In this document: positions 1 to 7,751 of the stretch, piece by piece | Numbering within the stretch: position 1 is the stretch's first letter | How the letters are laid out: every line of letters begins with the position of its first letter | Assembly (NCBI GenBank): GCA_027596945.1 | Contig: JADGJH010001215.1 | Location: 1 to 11,275 of the forward strand | Source: Physocladia obscura | Taxonomy: Eukaryota > Chytridiomycota > Chytridiomycetes > Chytridiales > Chytriomycetaceae | Direction: 5' to 3' | Length of the DNA stretch: 11,275 bases | The notes under the pieces: model-generated | What the model was told of the DNA's origin: nothing | What the model saw: the letters and a program-made list of their open reading frames with translations, nothing else | The model's database searches: none | Translations under genes and position numbers: made by a program

Positions 1-75
<75 letters not shown>
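1..75. repeat. (ATT)25 trinucleotide microsatellite
   Basis: Twenty-five uninterrupted ATT units fill the left edge, followed by an imperfect unit (atatt). The array starts at base 1, so its true length is unknown and it probably continues to the left. If the doubtful exon at 177-304 is real, this array would lie inside the intron before it. Confidence 0.97.
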
Positions 76-79
<4 letters not shown>

Positions 80-176
80 TTTCTGATGAATGTATAAAAA
101 GCGCATTTGTAATTTCTCTTACAAATTTCTGTAGTTTTGGTTCAAAAGCTCAAAAAATTGATTGTTTACTTGGCAG

Positions 177-304
177 ATTTCGAACCTGAATTTACATTTG
201 TGCCTTCTTCATCTTTAAAGGAAAGGAACAATTCCGGCAGAGTAAAAGATGGACCGGGTAAATATTTGAAATTACTCTATTTGGCAGGCGTGTATTTCAA
301 ATAA
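177..304 (+). CDS. Possible terminal exon of a gene entering from the left
   Basis: A plausible 3' splice site (TTGTTTACTTGGCAG) ends at 176. It is followed by about 42 open codons ending in TAA at 302-304. They read with a balanced, polar composition (for example FEPEFTFVPSSSLKERNNSG) and no start codon. I recognise no domain. The upstream part would have to lie left of the window, which implies an intron of at least 176 nt holding the ATT array, much longer than the other introns here. The minus strand is also open over part of this stretch. The rest of the 340 bases before the kinase holds only AT-rich DNA, including TATAAAAAG near 92-101. Confidence 0.18.
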
Positions 305-416
305 TTTGGCGTTATTTATAATCTTCAATCAAACACATAGTTGATTTGAAATTTGCCCGATAAAAGCATCCACGATTCAAAAGACAAAAAATTATTACAA
401 AAAAACACGCATTAAT

Positions 417-1610
417 ATGAGCAGCACAAACAACAAGATATTCTCGTCGTCAAGTAGCAAATACGCATCTTCACGAGCAAATTCGACATCTCAAATGAAC
501 GCGAAGCCGGCGGAGGTTATTTTGTCGTCCAGTCTCGCAGCTATAAAAGTGCCACCGAAAAAGCATTTGTATGCGGGTTTGAACTCGGACGATAAAGCAA
601 GGGTGTCTGTCTCGCAAGCTTTCATGCATAGTCCTGAGCAGTTTCTATACAAATACAGAATCCAAAGGATCATAGGGTTTGGATCGAATGGGGTTGTTAT
701 AGCTGCAACGGCAAGCGATAATGGTTCCGCGGTTGCGATCAAGATTATTTATAAGCCACGCGTCTCAACAAAAGTGTCGCCAAATCCCTTGGAAATTGAA
801 GTTTTAAAAAGCTTGGATGATCCGATCTTACTGAAATACGTCGAGAGTTGGCAAGACGAAAATCACTTCTATTTGGTGACGGAGCTGTTTGGCTCTGACT
901 GGCTTTCTTCGGAACCTGCGGAAAATTTGCCACCCATTGTGTTCAATGTTCGCTTCGGGGGCTTAAGTTCCCGAATTTCACTCCCGTTTTCAGCCGGATC
1001 CTCCGACCTTTGGGCATGGGCATATGCTCACCGCATTCATATTTGGGAAGTTTCTCATCATGAGCACACAATGCTTCCAATTCGCGTCATTAAAAAAATT
1101 GTCAAGCAAGTAGCGTTGTCACTTGCAGTAATTCATTCTCGTGGATTCTATCATGGTGACATTAAGCTTGAGAACATTCTTGTTCAATCTGGTGGACTTT
1201 CTGATCCTGAAATTCGCCTCGCTGACTTTGGCCATTCCAAACATGTGTCTTATGGAATCGACAGTTACGGAACACAAGAAATGTCACCGCCAGAGTTTTT
1301 ACGAGGAAGTCCTTATGGTGGAGCAAACAGAGACGGTCGAGCTTCTGATATTTTTGCGCTGGGGATGCTGATGATCATGCTGTTGAATGAGAAAAATCAG
1401 CTCCCGAAAGCAGCTGAAAAGATTGCTTCAGGATCCATTGGATACGAGCAGCTTGCTGCGGTCAATTCCGGGTTTTATCCTTTAGACCCTTTGGAAGATA
1501 TTAGTTTTGAAGGACTTCTGCTGTTAAACGGGATGTGTATGGTTGATCCCGCAAGAAGAATAACGGCTGAGCAGGTTCTAGCGCACTCTTGGCTGTCTGA
1601 CATACTGTAG
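417..1610 (+). CDS. Serine/threonine protein kinase, HGD (non-RD) type
   Basis: Single-exon gene of 397 residues with a complete protein kinase fold. Visible elements: glycine loop GFGSNG at residues 87-92, the ATP-binding lysine K109 in VAIK, a helix-C glutamate (probably E126 in LEIEVLKSL), catalytic loop HGDIKLEN at 246-253 with D248, K250 and N253, DFG at 270-272, PPE in place of APE at 291-293, and the subdomain IX Asp in SDIFALG. All catalytic residues are present, so it should be active and transfer phosphate from ATP to protein Ser/Thr. The arginine of HRD is glycine and the activation segment is only about 20 residues, which suggests no need for activation-loop phosphorylation. About 60 residues (roughly 160-225) are inserted before helix E and include a Trp-rich SSDLWAWAYAHR. 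The N-terminal 75 residues are Ser-rich and probably disordered. No substrate or subfamily can be assigned. The start is the first ATG, in an A-rich leader. Confidence 0.95.
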   Translation: MSSTNNKIFSSSSSKYASSRANSTSQMNAKPAEVILSSSLAAIKVPPKKHLYAGLNSDDKARVSVSQAFMHSPEQFLYKYRIQRIIGFGSNGVVIAATASDNGSAVAIKIIYKPRVSTKVSPNPLEIEVLKSLDDPILLKYVESWQDENHFYLVTELFGSDWLSSEPAENLPPIVFNVRFGGLSSRISLPFSAGSSDLWAWAYAHRIHIWEVSHHEHTMLPIRVIKKIVKQVALSLAVIHSRGFYHGDIKLENILVQSGGLSDPEIRLADFGHSKHVSYGIDSYGTQEMSPPEFLRGSPYGGANRDGRASDIFALGMLMIMLLNEKNQLPKAAEKIASGSIGYEQLAAVNSGFYPLDPLEDISFEGLLLLNGMCMVDPARRITAEQVLAHSWLSDIL

Positions 1611-1729
1611 CGAATTCAAGTCTTATAAGTCAGGAAAAGGCTCGCGCATGTTGCTGCTGATACAAAAACCTTAGTGTTCCTGTCACAACAGATGCCTCCG
1701 GTAAATATTAATTTCGTCCCTGTATTGTC

Positions 1730-2156
1730 ATGCAAGCAAGTTTGTTGAATAAAATTGTGAAATTAAGAAACATTTTGTTATTAATCATCTGTGTCATTCA
1801 AAACTGCCACGAAACCTTTTCAACTGTCAAACATTTTCGTCTTCAACAATTGAAAATACTGTTCACTTCAGTATTTGACTGATCAAATTTTAATTTTTGC
1901 ATTAGAACTTTAATCATTTTAACAGTTACTTTCTGGACAATCAAGCAGCGGAATTATCATGTTTGGTTTATTCACACATATTTTGAATGCTCAGTATGTT
2001 ATATTCTTTTGGAGCAGAGACAGAACCAGTGGATCAGACAACTCGAAACTCAAAAACACAATCACGAATGTCGAGAAAATAGAGTTTGCGGCACGGTTGC
2101 ATGTTGTCACTGGCGTTGGGGATTATAAAGAGAAGCTTGACTTGATTTACGCGTAA
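1730..2156 (+). CDS. Doubtful small two-exon gene, possibly a membrane or secreted protein
   Basis: An ATG at 1730 opens 47 codons with a hydrophobic N-terminal core (NILLLIICVI, signal-like). A GTATTT donor at 1871 and a TTTTAACAG acceptor ending at 1925 would form a 55-nt intron, the usual size here. Splicing joins in frame to a second exon (1926-2156) ending in TAA, giving about 123 residues. Exon 2 starts hydrophobic and ends in a well-mixed polar stretch (EKIEFAARLHVVTGVGDYKE). I recognise no family. Against it: AT-rich DNA easily yields hydrophobic reading frames, the kinase poly(A) signal sits inside exon 1, and an alternative acceptor at 1910 opens a different frame that also looks plausible for a while. 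Treat it as a hypothesis. The rest of 1611-2307 shows nothing. Confidence 0.25.
1748..1753 (+). terminator. AATAAA, candidate poly(A) signal of the kinase gene
   Basis: A canonical AATAAA hexamer lies about 140 nt after the kinase stop codon and is followed by AT-rich DNA. The position suits the kinase transcript. It also falls inside the first exon of the doubtful small gene at 1730-2156, so the two readings compete. Confidence 0.4.
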
Positions 2157-2307
2157 TTGAAGTTGAGCGGACTTATTACCGCTGATTATTTCAAATTTTC
2201 CATCTCTTGCGTGTTTTTAGTTCAAATGCTTTTGCTTGTGATAGTAATAGTACCAGTGGCTTTAAAACAAGTTACTTGTAAGTACGCCGTCAATTTTTGT
2301 GATGCTT

Positions 2308-3021
2308 TCAGAATTTTTTGCGGTTAGCGTGAAATCCATCAGTTACACTCAGACTCTCTTTTACTGTAATAAACAGATTTGAAGAAACGGGAGGTGAAAG
2401 CATTATTATTTCCAGCTTCCCAGTCAGATATAACTTGATCTGTACAGGATAGAAATTGCAATAGCGTAAAAATTCGACATATTCAATGTACAATAAATTC
2501 GAGAGATTTTGCAACAAAAAATTCTTTCTGAGAATATTGTGAGACCATATGAAATTCGTTAAAACAAAGTTTGACAAAACAAATACCTGATGCTTAAATG
2601 AAGAAGTACTTTACAAGAATTTCTGATAAGGATTTTATTTCATTAAGAGGAATTGTAAGAATTTCATGGAATCTCACAGTGAATTCTCACAAAGAATTTC
2701 TTGCAAAATCTCTCCAATACAAAATGTAAATTTTTTTTTAATCAATATAACCCCGATGGTGGGTTTCTGAAATGAAGTCACAGGACCCATCGGCTTTGAC
2801 TTGAACCCAAGAAAAGCACAAATGGGAATGCTTGAAAATTCATCATCGGTCTTGGATTCTATTTTGAGCACCGACTTTTTGCGTCCACCATCCAGTTTAT
2901 TGCTTTTAATCTTTACACTAGGGAAGTTAGAAAAAATTAATTCTATTGAATCTGGGATTTTTCCGGAATATTTCAAAACTTGTTCCATAATTTCAAGAAA
3001 CTTATAAAAGTGATAAACAGA
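2308..3021 (-). pseudogene. Decayed fragment of a Zn2Cys6-type transcription factor, paralogue of the gene at 3029-5048
   Basis: Minus-strand translation matches the middle region of the neighbouring factor in the same order. Segment A (about 3021-2875) reads KFLEIMEQVL...IPDSIELIFSN against KLFDILEMVL...LPNSLMGIFSN: ungapped, 10 identical of 26 with most others conservative. It continues as VKIKSN against EKAKAN. Segment B (about 2565-2340) contains SNFYAIAISILYR against ANFHCVSICILHR (6 of 13 identical), preceded by Y..L at matching positions. Then LYLTGKL matches LYLSSKL, but in a frame shifted by one base at about 2434-2437. A second frame change lies near 2525-2545. Some 300 nt between A and B have no counterpart in the intact gene. 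The DNA-binding half is missing. At roughly 35-40 per cent identity this is an old duplicate, not a recent copy. A 134-codon open frame (2674-3078) covers segment A and the insert but is not a credible gene. Confidence 0.72.
2896..2901 (-). terminator. AATAAA on minus strand, possible poly(A) signal of the twin-cluster factor
   Basis: TTTATT on the plus strand reads AATAAA in the direction of the factor at 3029-5048, about 130 nt past its stop. It lies within segment A of the decayed paralogue, so the factor's 3' untranslated region would run through the remnant. Confidence 0.25.
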
Positions 3022-3028
3022 ATTACTT

Positions 3029-5048
3029 TTAAAGATACTTCTTCCAAAACTCTCTCCATGCCTCTTCATAGCGACCACGCCATCGCATAGTTCCTTTCAC
3101 TTCCATCCCCAATAATCCTAAAAAAACCCTAGGATCATGAGCCTCAGAAACCGGAGCAGCATCAGAATGATCATCAAGAGAGAATGTTTGCATTTCCAGT
3201 AAAATGTTCTCTATATTATCATCTGCGCTGGGTGACCGAGAAATTTGACGACCTTGAACAAGGTTCAATGAATCCATTTCGGCAATCATGCCTTGCACAC
3301 CGTCCAGCAACGGAGTCATTCGATTTGATCTTATCGGTCGCGTGCGTAAACTCAATCCTGTCGCTAAATGAGACGTCTCAAGCAAACAAAGGGTCTTTTT
3401 CAGGAATTCCATGTGCCGCCGTATTTTCATTCGAATATCAAGTTCAGAAATGCCGAATCGCAGAGCGTATGAACGGGTATATTCTGACTCAGAAAAACAG
3501 TAATAGTACCAAAGAACTATCGCAGCTTCAAAACATGCGACTCCAACACCAATCGCTAATTTCCAAAACCCCACAGTAAGAAACCTTTCGTGGTCATTGT
3601 TGTTTTCCGCTGGATAAACTTCTGAAATGCGTGTCAGATCTATAAGCGATGAACACAAAGTAGAAATTTCAAAGGCTGCTTCAAGGCTCAATGCAATTGC
3701 ATCCAAAATTTTGACAAATATGGAGTCATTTTTCAACAATTTACTCGAAAGATATAATCTTTGCCGGTGTAATATACATATAGAAACACAATGAAAGTTC
3801 GCAAGGTGTAAAACGCCGTATCTGTCACTGCTTTTCAAATGCCATTTTAGATTTTCCGATGATATTCTAAAGTTTTTTGGCAATCTTTCTCGCCAATTCG
3901 ATAAGTTGGCTTTTGCCTTTTCAAAGGTTTCATTTGAAAATATTCCCATTAACGAGTTTGGCAATACCGTTGCAGATTGGAGTACCATCTCTAATATATC
4001 AAATAATTTGGAAAGATTGTAAAAGGATGGGGTCTCGGGTGAAATTGAGCCATCAATACATATTCGATTTGGTTTCACAGTTCCAGATTTGAATTGACTA
4101 GGGAATATTTTATCATTTGCAGTTTGAAGTTCAGCGGCTTTGACAATATAGTACAGCGACCAAAAAACTCGGCGCCTCTCATCTTTTTCTTCATTGCTCA
4201 GAACCGAAAGCGAAGGCAAATCATCTGGGTCTATTTCAAGGCGAATTTGAAGTGCGATTTGAGTTTGGTGGTTCAGAGATATTGCCGCATGAACGGGTTG
4301 TCCTTTGGCTGTCGTGTCATTAACAACCAAACAATAACAAAATAACAGTAAACAATAAAATAAACAGCAATATACCATAAGCAAACCAAACTAGCAAATT
4401 CATTGACTGCACAATTCGCAAAGACGCACTCTCTTCACGTACCAGAGATTTCTTTGCTTTTTCATAATATGATAAACTAATCGAGTCTGATATTCGTGGA
4501 GTATGAACCACGGTTGCAACAGCGAGACATGCAAAACATATACAAGGCGGTTCGTTAAAAAATGATTGAAGTAACATTCGAGGTGAAATAATCATTTGCG
4601 AATTGTCATGGCTTCTATCCTCATCTACCAGACGACGAAGTAGTTCCCAATCTTGTATTGTAGGAATCAGCTCCGTATCAATCTCTTGTTGAAAAGTCAC
4701 TCCGGTAACAGTAATATTATTGTCAGCTGCATCCATCACTTTTGTCAACAGATTTGATTCCGTAAGAGACTGCGCAGAAAATCTTTTAACAGGAGTCGAA
4801 ATATATGAGCATAGTTCGCGAGAGTTCAAACAGTTTGAGCAGCATGGCTTTTCACGGTCGCACTTTCGTTTCTTAATTCGACAGTTGGAGCAACTTTTCG
4901 CCCAGGATACTCTGCGCTGCCGTTCAGTCGACTGATATTCACAAACAGCGCTAGCAGACAGACATCTGCTGCATGAGGGCGACTCGCGCGAACACAGTTT
5001 GTTCATCCCCCGGCATCTGGTGCATGGTCGTTGAGATTGCAGAGACAT
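3029..5048 (-). CDS. Fungal transcription factor with two tandem Zn(II)2Cys6 clusters
   Basis: Nuclear DNA-binding regulator of 648 residues in two exons, 5048-4376 and 4302-3029. The 73-nt intron (4375-4303, GTATAT...CCAAAG) restores AYGQPVHAA in frame. Cluster 1 uses C9, C12, C19, C26, C29, C36; cluster 2 uses C53, C56, C63, C70, C73, C80. Both have the identical spacing C-X2-C-X6-C-X6-C-X2-C-X6-C. Only cluster 2 has the usual basic DNA-contacting loop (RIKKRKC); cluster 1 has RGMNKLC. The middle region carries the family's RRRVFWSLYY motif, followed by a helical domain typical of fungal-specific transcription factors, with ILHR and a WYYY segment. The C-terminal part is Ser/Asp-rich (RSPSADDNIE..., SLDDHSD), then ends in WREFWKKYL. 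The start is the only ATG before cluster 1. Target genes cannot be read from the sequence. The remnant 8 nt behind the stop is a decayed paralogue. Confidence 0.93.
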
Positions 5049-5147
5049 GTCACTCAGAAAAATTTGAAAAAAAATTTTGTTGACAAAAAATGATTTTTAC
5101 GTTTCACAACAAAAAATTTTTATTGTTCTTTATATTTAAGTTCCGAA

Positions 5148-5170
5148 TTCGCCGAAAAATGCTCGGCGAA
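5148..5170. promoter_or_regulatory. Perfect 8-bp inverted repeat with CCG-N9-CGG, possible zinc-cluster site
   Basis: TTCGCCGA (5148-5155) and TCGGCGAA (5163-5170) form a perfect inverted repeat with a 7-nt spacer, about 100 bp before the start codon of the twin-cluster factor. It contains CCG-N9-CGG, an everted pair of the CGG triplet that many Zn2Cys6 proteins contact. Autoregulation is an inference. It could also be a hairpin in the 5' leader. Confidence 0.3.
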
Positions 5171-5649
5171 GTATTTTCATAACTACAGACGAGACTTATT
5201 GATATTTGTACCATCGTTTTGGAAATCTCTGAAAAGTAATGATCAGCCCCTCTCAGAAAAGCAAAAAAATAAAAAATAAAAAATGTGAATATTATAATTG
5301 AACTACTTTATAGTCAGCGGAGTAAATTTTGAATCAACAAATTCTGCTGTTGTGCTTCGCCCAGCGGGAAGATGCGAGCAGCCATTATGGTATTTTCATC
5401 AAAATCATGTCTGCTATATTTGTTAGAGCGAGGAAAGGTTTGCTGAGACAACGGAAAATTTGTTCAATGACTTGAGTATTTTCGGCACGGCTATGCTGCG
5501 CGTGAACCTGCACAGAAATTCCAAAGATTTTCTTCAATCATACTGGATCGGAAATCTAGTAGGAATTCTCACTGAATTTCGGGAACTTTGGCGTTCCTCA
5601 CTTGAAAAACAGACGTCACTAATTTCGCTCAGAATTCAAACCGTTGAAT

Positions 5650-5733
5650 CACATGACCATGCGCATATCTGTCCACGTGACCAATAAGTGAGAAAACAGA
5701 TCAAAATTGTCAAAAAATTAGCTGGTATAAAAT
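5650..5733 (+). promoter_or_regulatory. E-box, CCAAT and TATA cluster with no assigned gene
   Basis: In order on the plus strand: CACATG (5650-5655), the palindromic E-box CACGTG (5674-5679), CCAAT (5681-5685) directly behind it, and TATAAAAT (5726-5733). Order and spacing resemble a plus-strand promoter, yet the next 300 bases contain no recognisable gene. The twin-cluster factor starts 600 bp away on the other strand, so these could be distal elements for it. In AT-rich DNA the TATA match alone means little. Confidence 0.25.
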
Positions 5734-5945
5734 ATTGTTTAGAAAAAATAACACAGAGTTTTTTATTTCAATACTGTTGATCAGCGGCGAAAAACGGAAA
5801 TCTCAGCTTCGCCTGTGAGAAAGTGGTGGTGCATCAATCCTTGCGCGTTAATAATTGCCTGGAACTGTGCGAATTTCGCTCGAAGTACGGAGTACCGGTC
5901 AGTAATGGCATATTTAAATGCCCTTCAAGTTATATATATTCTCTG

Positions 5946-5951
5946 TTTATT
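5946..5951 (-). terminator. AATAAA on minus strand, candidate poly(A) signal of the bZIP gene
   Basis: Plus-strand TTTATT gives AATAAA about 100 nt after the bZIP stop codon, a suitable distance and orientation for that transcript. Confidence 0.35.
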
Positions 5952-6051
5952 CATCAGTTTTTCTCACTCCTAGCCTCTCATTCTCTTCGTTAGCTCTCTG
6001 CTGATCATTTTCCATTACAAATGCCAATTTCAACCAAAAAAAAAAAGCCAC

Positions 6052-7685
6052 TTATCCTTCAGCTTCACCAAACCATTCATCAGAAAACTCTGGGTTATTT
6101 TCTCGAAAATTTTCCATTGTAAGTCCAAACTTGCAAAATTAAAGTGATTAATAACACCAATAACGATGCAATTAACAAAATTGGAAACATACTTTCAGAG
6201 CATACTCCAGTTTTTCGCAGCACCTTTCATGTAGCTGCTGGTAAACAAATATACGTTTTATAAAGTTTATATCAGTTTTGGCTTGATTTCTCTTTGTTTT
6301 CATCCAAAACAACAGAAATAAATCTTCGATCGCTTCAGCCTCAGTTTCAAGTGTCGGTATAGAGATTAAAGACTGGCAAATTGTGGTGATTTTTTCTTTC
6401 TTCTCACTGTCAATCTTCTTTAAGAGTTCAGAACGTTCTGCAAAAGACAGGTATGGCTTCGAGAATAGTGGTGTTCCAGAATCGATGAAGGACTTAATGA
6501 AAACCTGAAAAGATGTAGAAACAGATGAACAACTGTACAATTGCAATAAATCACTGATACTGACCACGTGATTTATATTTCGCCTAAACATGCCCCAAAG
6601 AACAGACATCACTGTTTCTCGATTGGCAACAGAACAAGAAGCCAAAATCTTTGCACGTAGAGGAAGTGATTTCAGTTTTAGATGCAGTATTATTGACTTG
6701 TTAATACAAGATAATCGTGTCTGAAGGTATGAAATCAGCACGAGTTTCACAATAAAAAACAAAAAAATACCATGAAATTTTCAATAAACATATCAACGAA
6801 GCTATTGCTTCCAAGTTCAGGAATTGATTTTAACGCGAGCCGAACAAATTCAACATCGGGAGCGCCAAATATTTCAAGTGCACTCTTTTCTAAAGTCATA
6901 TTTGATGGGGTTGAATTGAAACTCAAGTGGGAATCAATTTCGGCTACATCAATTACATTCGATGAAGTCCAATTTAGATTTCCACTTTGAGCCACAAAAT
7001 AATTCGCATTGGCGGAGAAAACATTGTCACTTGACGGAAAGCCAACTGATATTTGATTTTGAAAAGCAGATGCTAAATTATTCCTGCCAGTAAAAGTAGC
7101 CATATTTGCAAATTCCAGACCAGAAAATTCATTCAACGGTGGTAAAGAGGGTGCCAGTATAGGCATATTCAATCTCAATAATGCTTTAAGTGCTTGATTC
7201 TCCTCTTGCAACTCCGAAATTTGCTTCGATAATACATTAATTTGACCAAGTGCAACCAAAGTTCGACTTTTTTCCAGATCACAAGAAATGCAAACTTGAG
7301 CATTCGAATTTGGCTGGAATGTATTTGCGGTCACAGGAAAAGAGGCCTTGAAATCGATTGTGATTCCTGAATGTTTCAAAATTGAAATTTCTGCTTCTGC
7401 TGCAATAAGGCGCTGACGTAGAGCTTCGTGCTCAGATGGACCAGGTGGGTGCGCATCAAGCATAGCTTCGAGTTGCGAGATTCGTGCATTTCGTGCCTCT
7501 AATTGCTTTTTTCGGCGTTCGCGGAATGCACTACATTTTTTTATTAGCTTTGTTTTTTTTTCAGAATTCAAGTCATGCTGCCTTTTGCGATTTTACCGCT
7601 GAATCTCGCGGTTATGTTTTTGTTTCTCCGATGCTGATATTTCTTTGGGTTTGCGTCCTGGTTTGCGTTTTGTGTCACTCTCCAT
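6052..7685 (-). CDS. Yap/Pap1-like bZIP transcription factor
   Basis: Predicted nuclear regulator of 484 residues in four exons: 7685-7597, 7530-6771, 6720-6193 and 6129-6052 (1455 nt in frame). Introns are 66, 50 and 63 nt, with GTAAAA...TGTAG, GTATTT...TTCAG and GTATGT...GCAAG borders. Splicing of intron 1 rebuilds the basic region NREIQRAFRERRKK (residues 25-38) inside the codon for R30. This resembles the Pap1 signature NxxAQxxFR, with the alanine replaced by isoleucine. The zipper is short: L40, I47, L54, then the break HPPGP. A second heptad pattern follows at L130, L137, L144. Two close cysteines (C110, C113) precede it. The C-terminal half (about 230-460) is mostly helical and charged and I do not recognise it. 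The last exon encodes an acidic tail rich in E, D, F and W. A GRKP motif lies before the basic region. Targets are not shown by the sequence. Confidence 0.92.
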
Positions 7686-7751
7686 GAACTTGGTTTGAAA
7701 TCCAAAATATAAACAGATTGTGTTGGAATGTGACTGTGGATCACTTTTTAA

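Larger units (their letters stand above)
5171..6051. other. Intergenic DNA between the twin-cluster factor and the bZIP gene
   Basis: No convincing gene. The longest open frame (to 5687, +, first ATG at 5493) matches nothing I know and has no splice partners. The stretch does hold a promoter-like cluster (5650-5733) and a short hairpin-capable repeat, GGCGAA (5786-5791) with TTCGCC (5808-5813). A 22-codon hydrophobic frame starts at the ATG in AGTAATGGCATA near 5907 and stops before the bZIP 3' end. None of these identifies a transcript. Confidence 0.5.

Noticed and set aside
262..295. A roughly 30-nt intron (GTAAAT...TTGGCAG) inside the doubtful left-edge exon
   Set aside because: It is shorter than any intron supported here, and the frame is already open without it.
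1959..2156. A stand-alone 65-codon gene starting at the ATG at 1959
   Set aside because: The frame is open well upstream to an acceptor-like TTTTAACAG at 1925, so if it is coding it is more likely the second exon of the 1730-2156 candidate.
2674..3078. A 134-codon minus-strand gene overlapping the 3' end of the zinc-cluster factor
   Set aside because: Its first 19 codons overlap the factor in another frame, its homology is only to the middle of that factor, and the homology continues in other frames downstream. It is better explained as part of a decayed paralogue.
3261..3275. GGTTCAATGAATCC resembling a tRNA B-box
   Set aside because: It lies inside the zinc-cluster coding region, does not match the B-box consensus closely, and no A-box or cloverleaf surrounds it.
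3184..3579. Plus-strand frames across 3184-4345 and 4720-4935
   Set aside because: They are antisense to the well-supported zinc-cluster factor and have no motifs of their own.
4303..4384. Separate hydrophobic N-terminus for the protein encoded from 4384 leftwards, as if it were a second gene
   Set aside because: The hydrophobic residues come from translating the 73-nt intron; splicing 4375-4303 joins both frames as one factor with the correct phase.
5460..5687. A 75-codon plus-strand frame between the two regulators
   Set aside because: It begins at a TTG (first ATG at 5493), has no recognised motif and ends in the E-box/CCAAT cluster. Kept only as part of the intergenic description.
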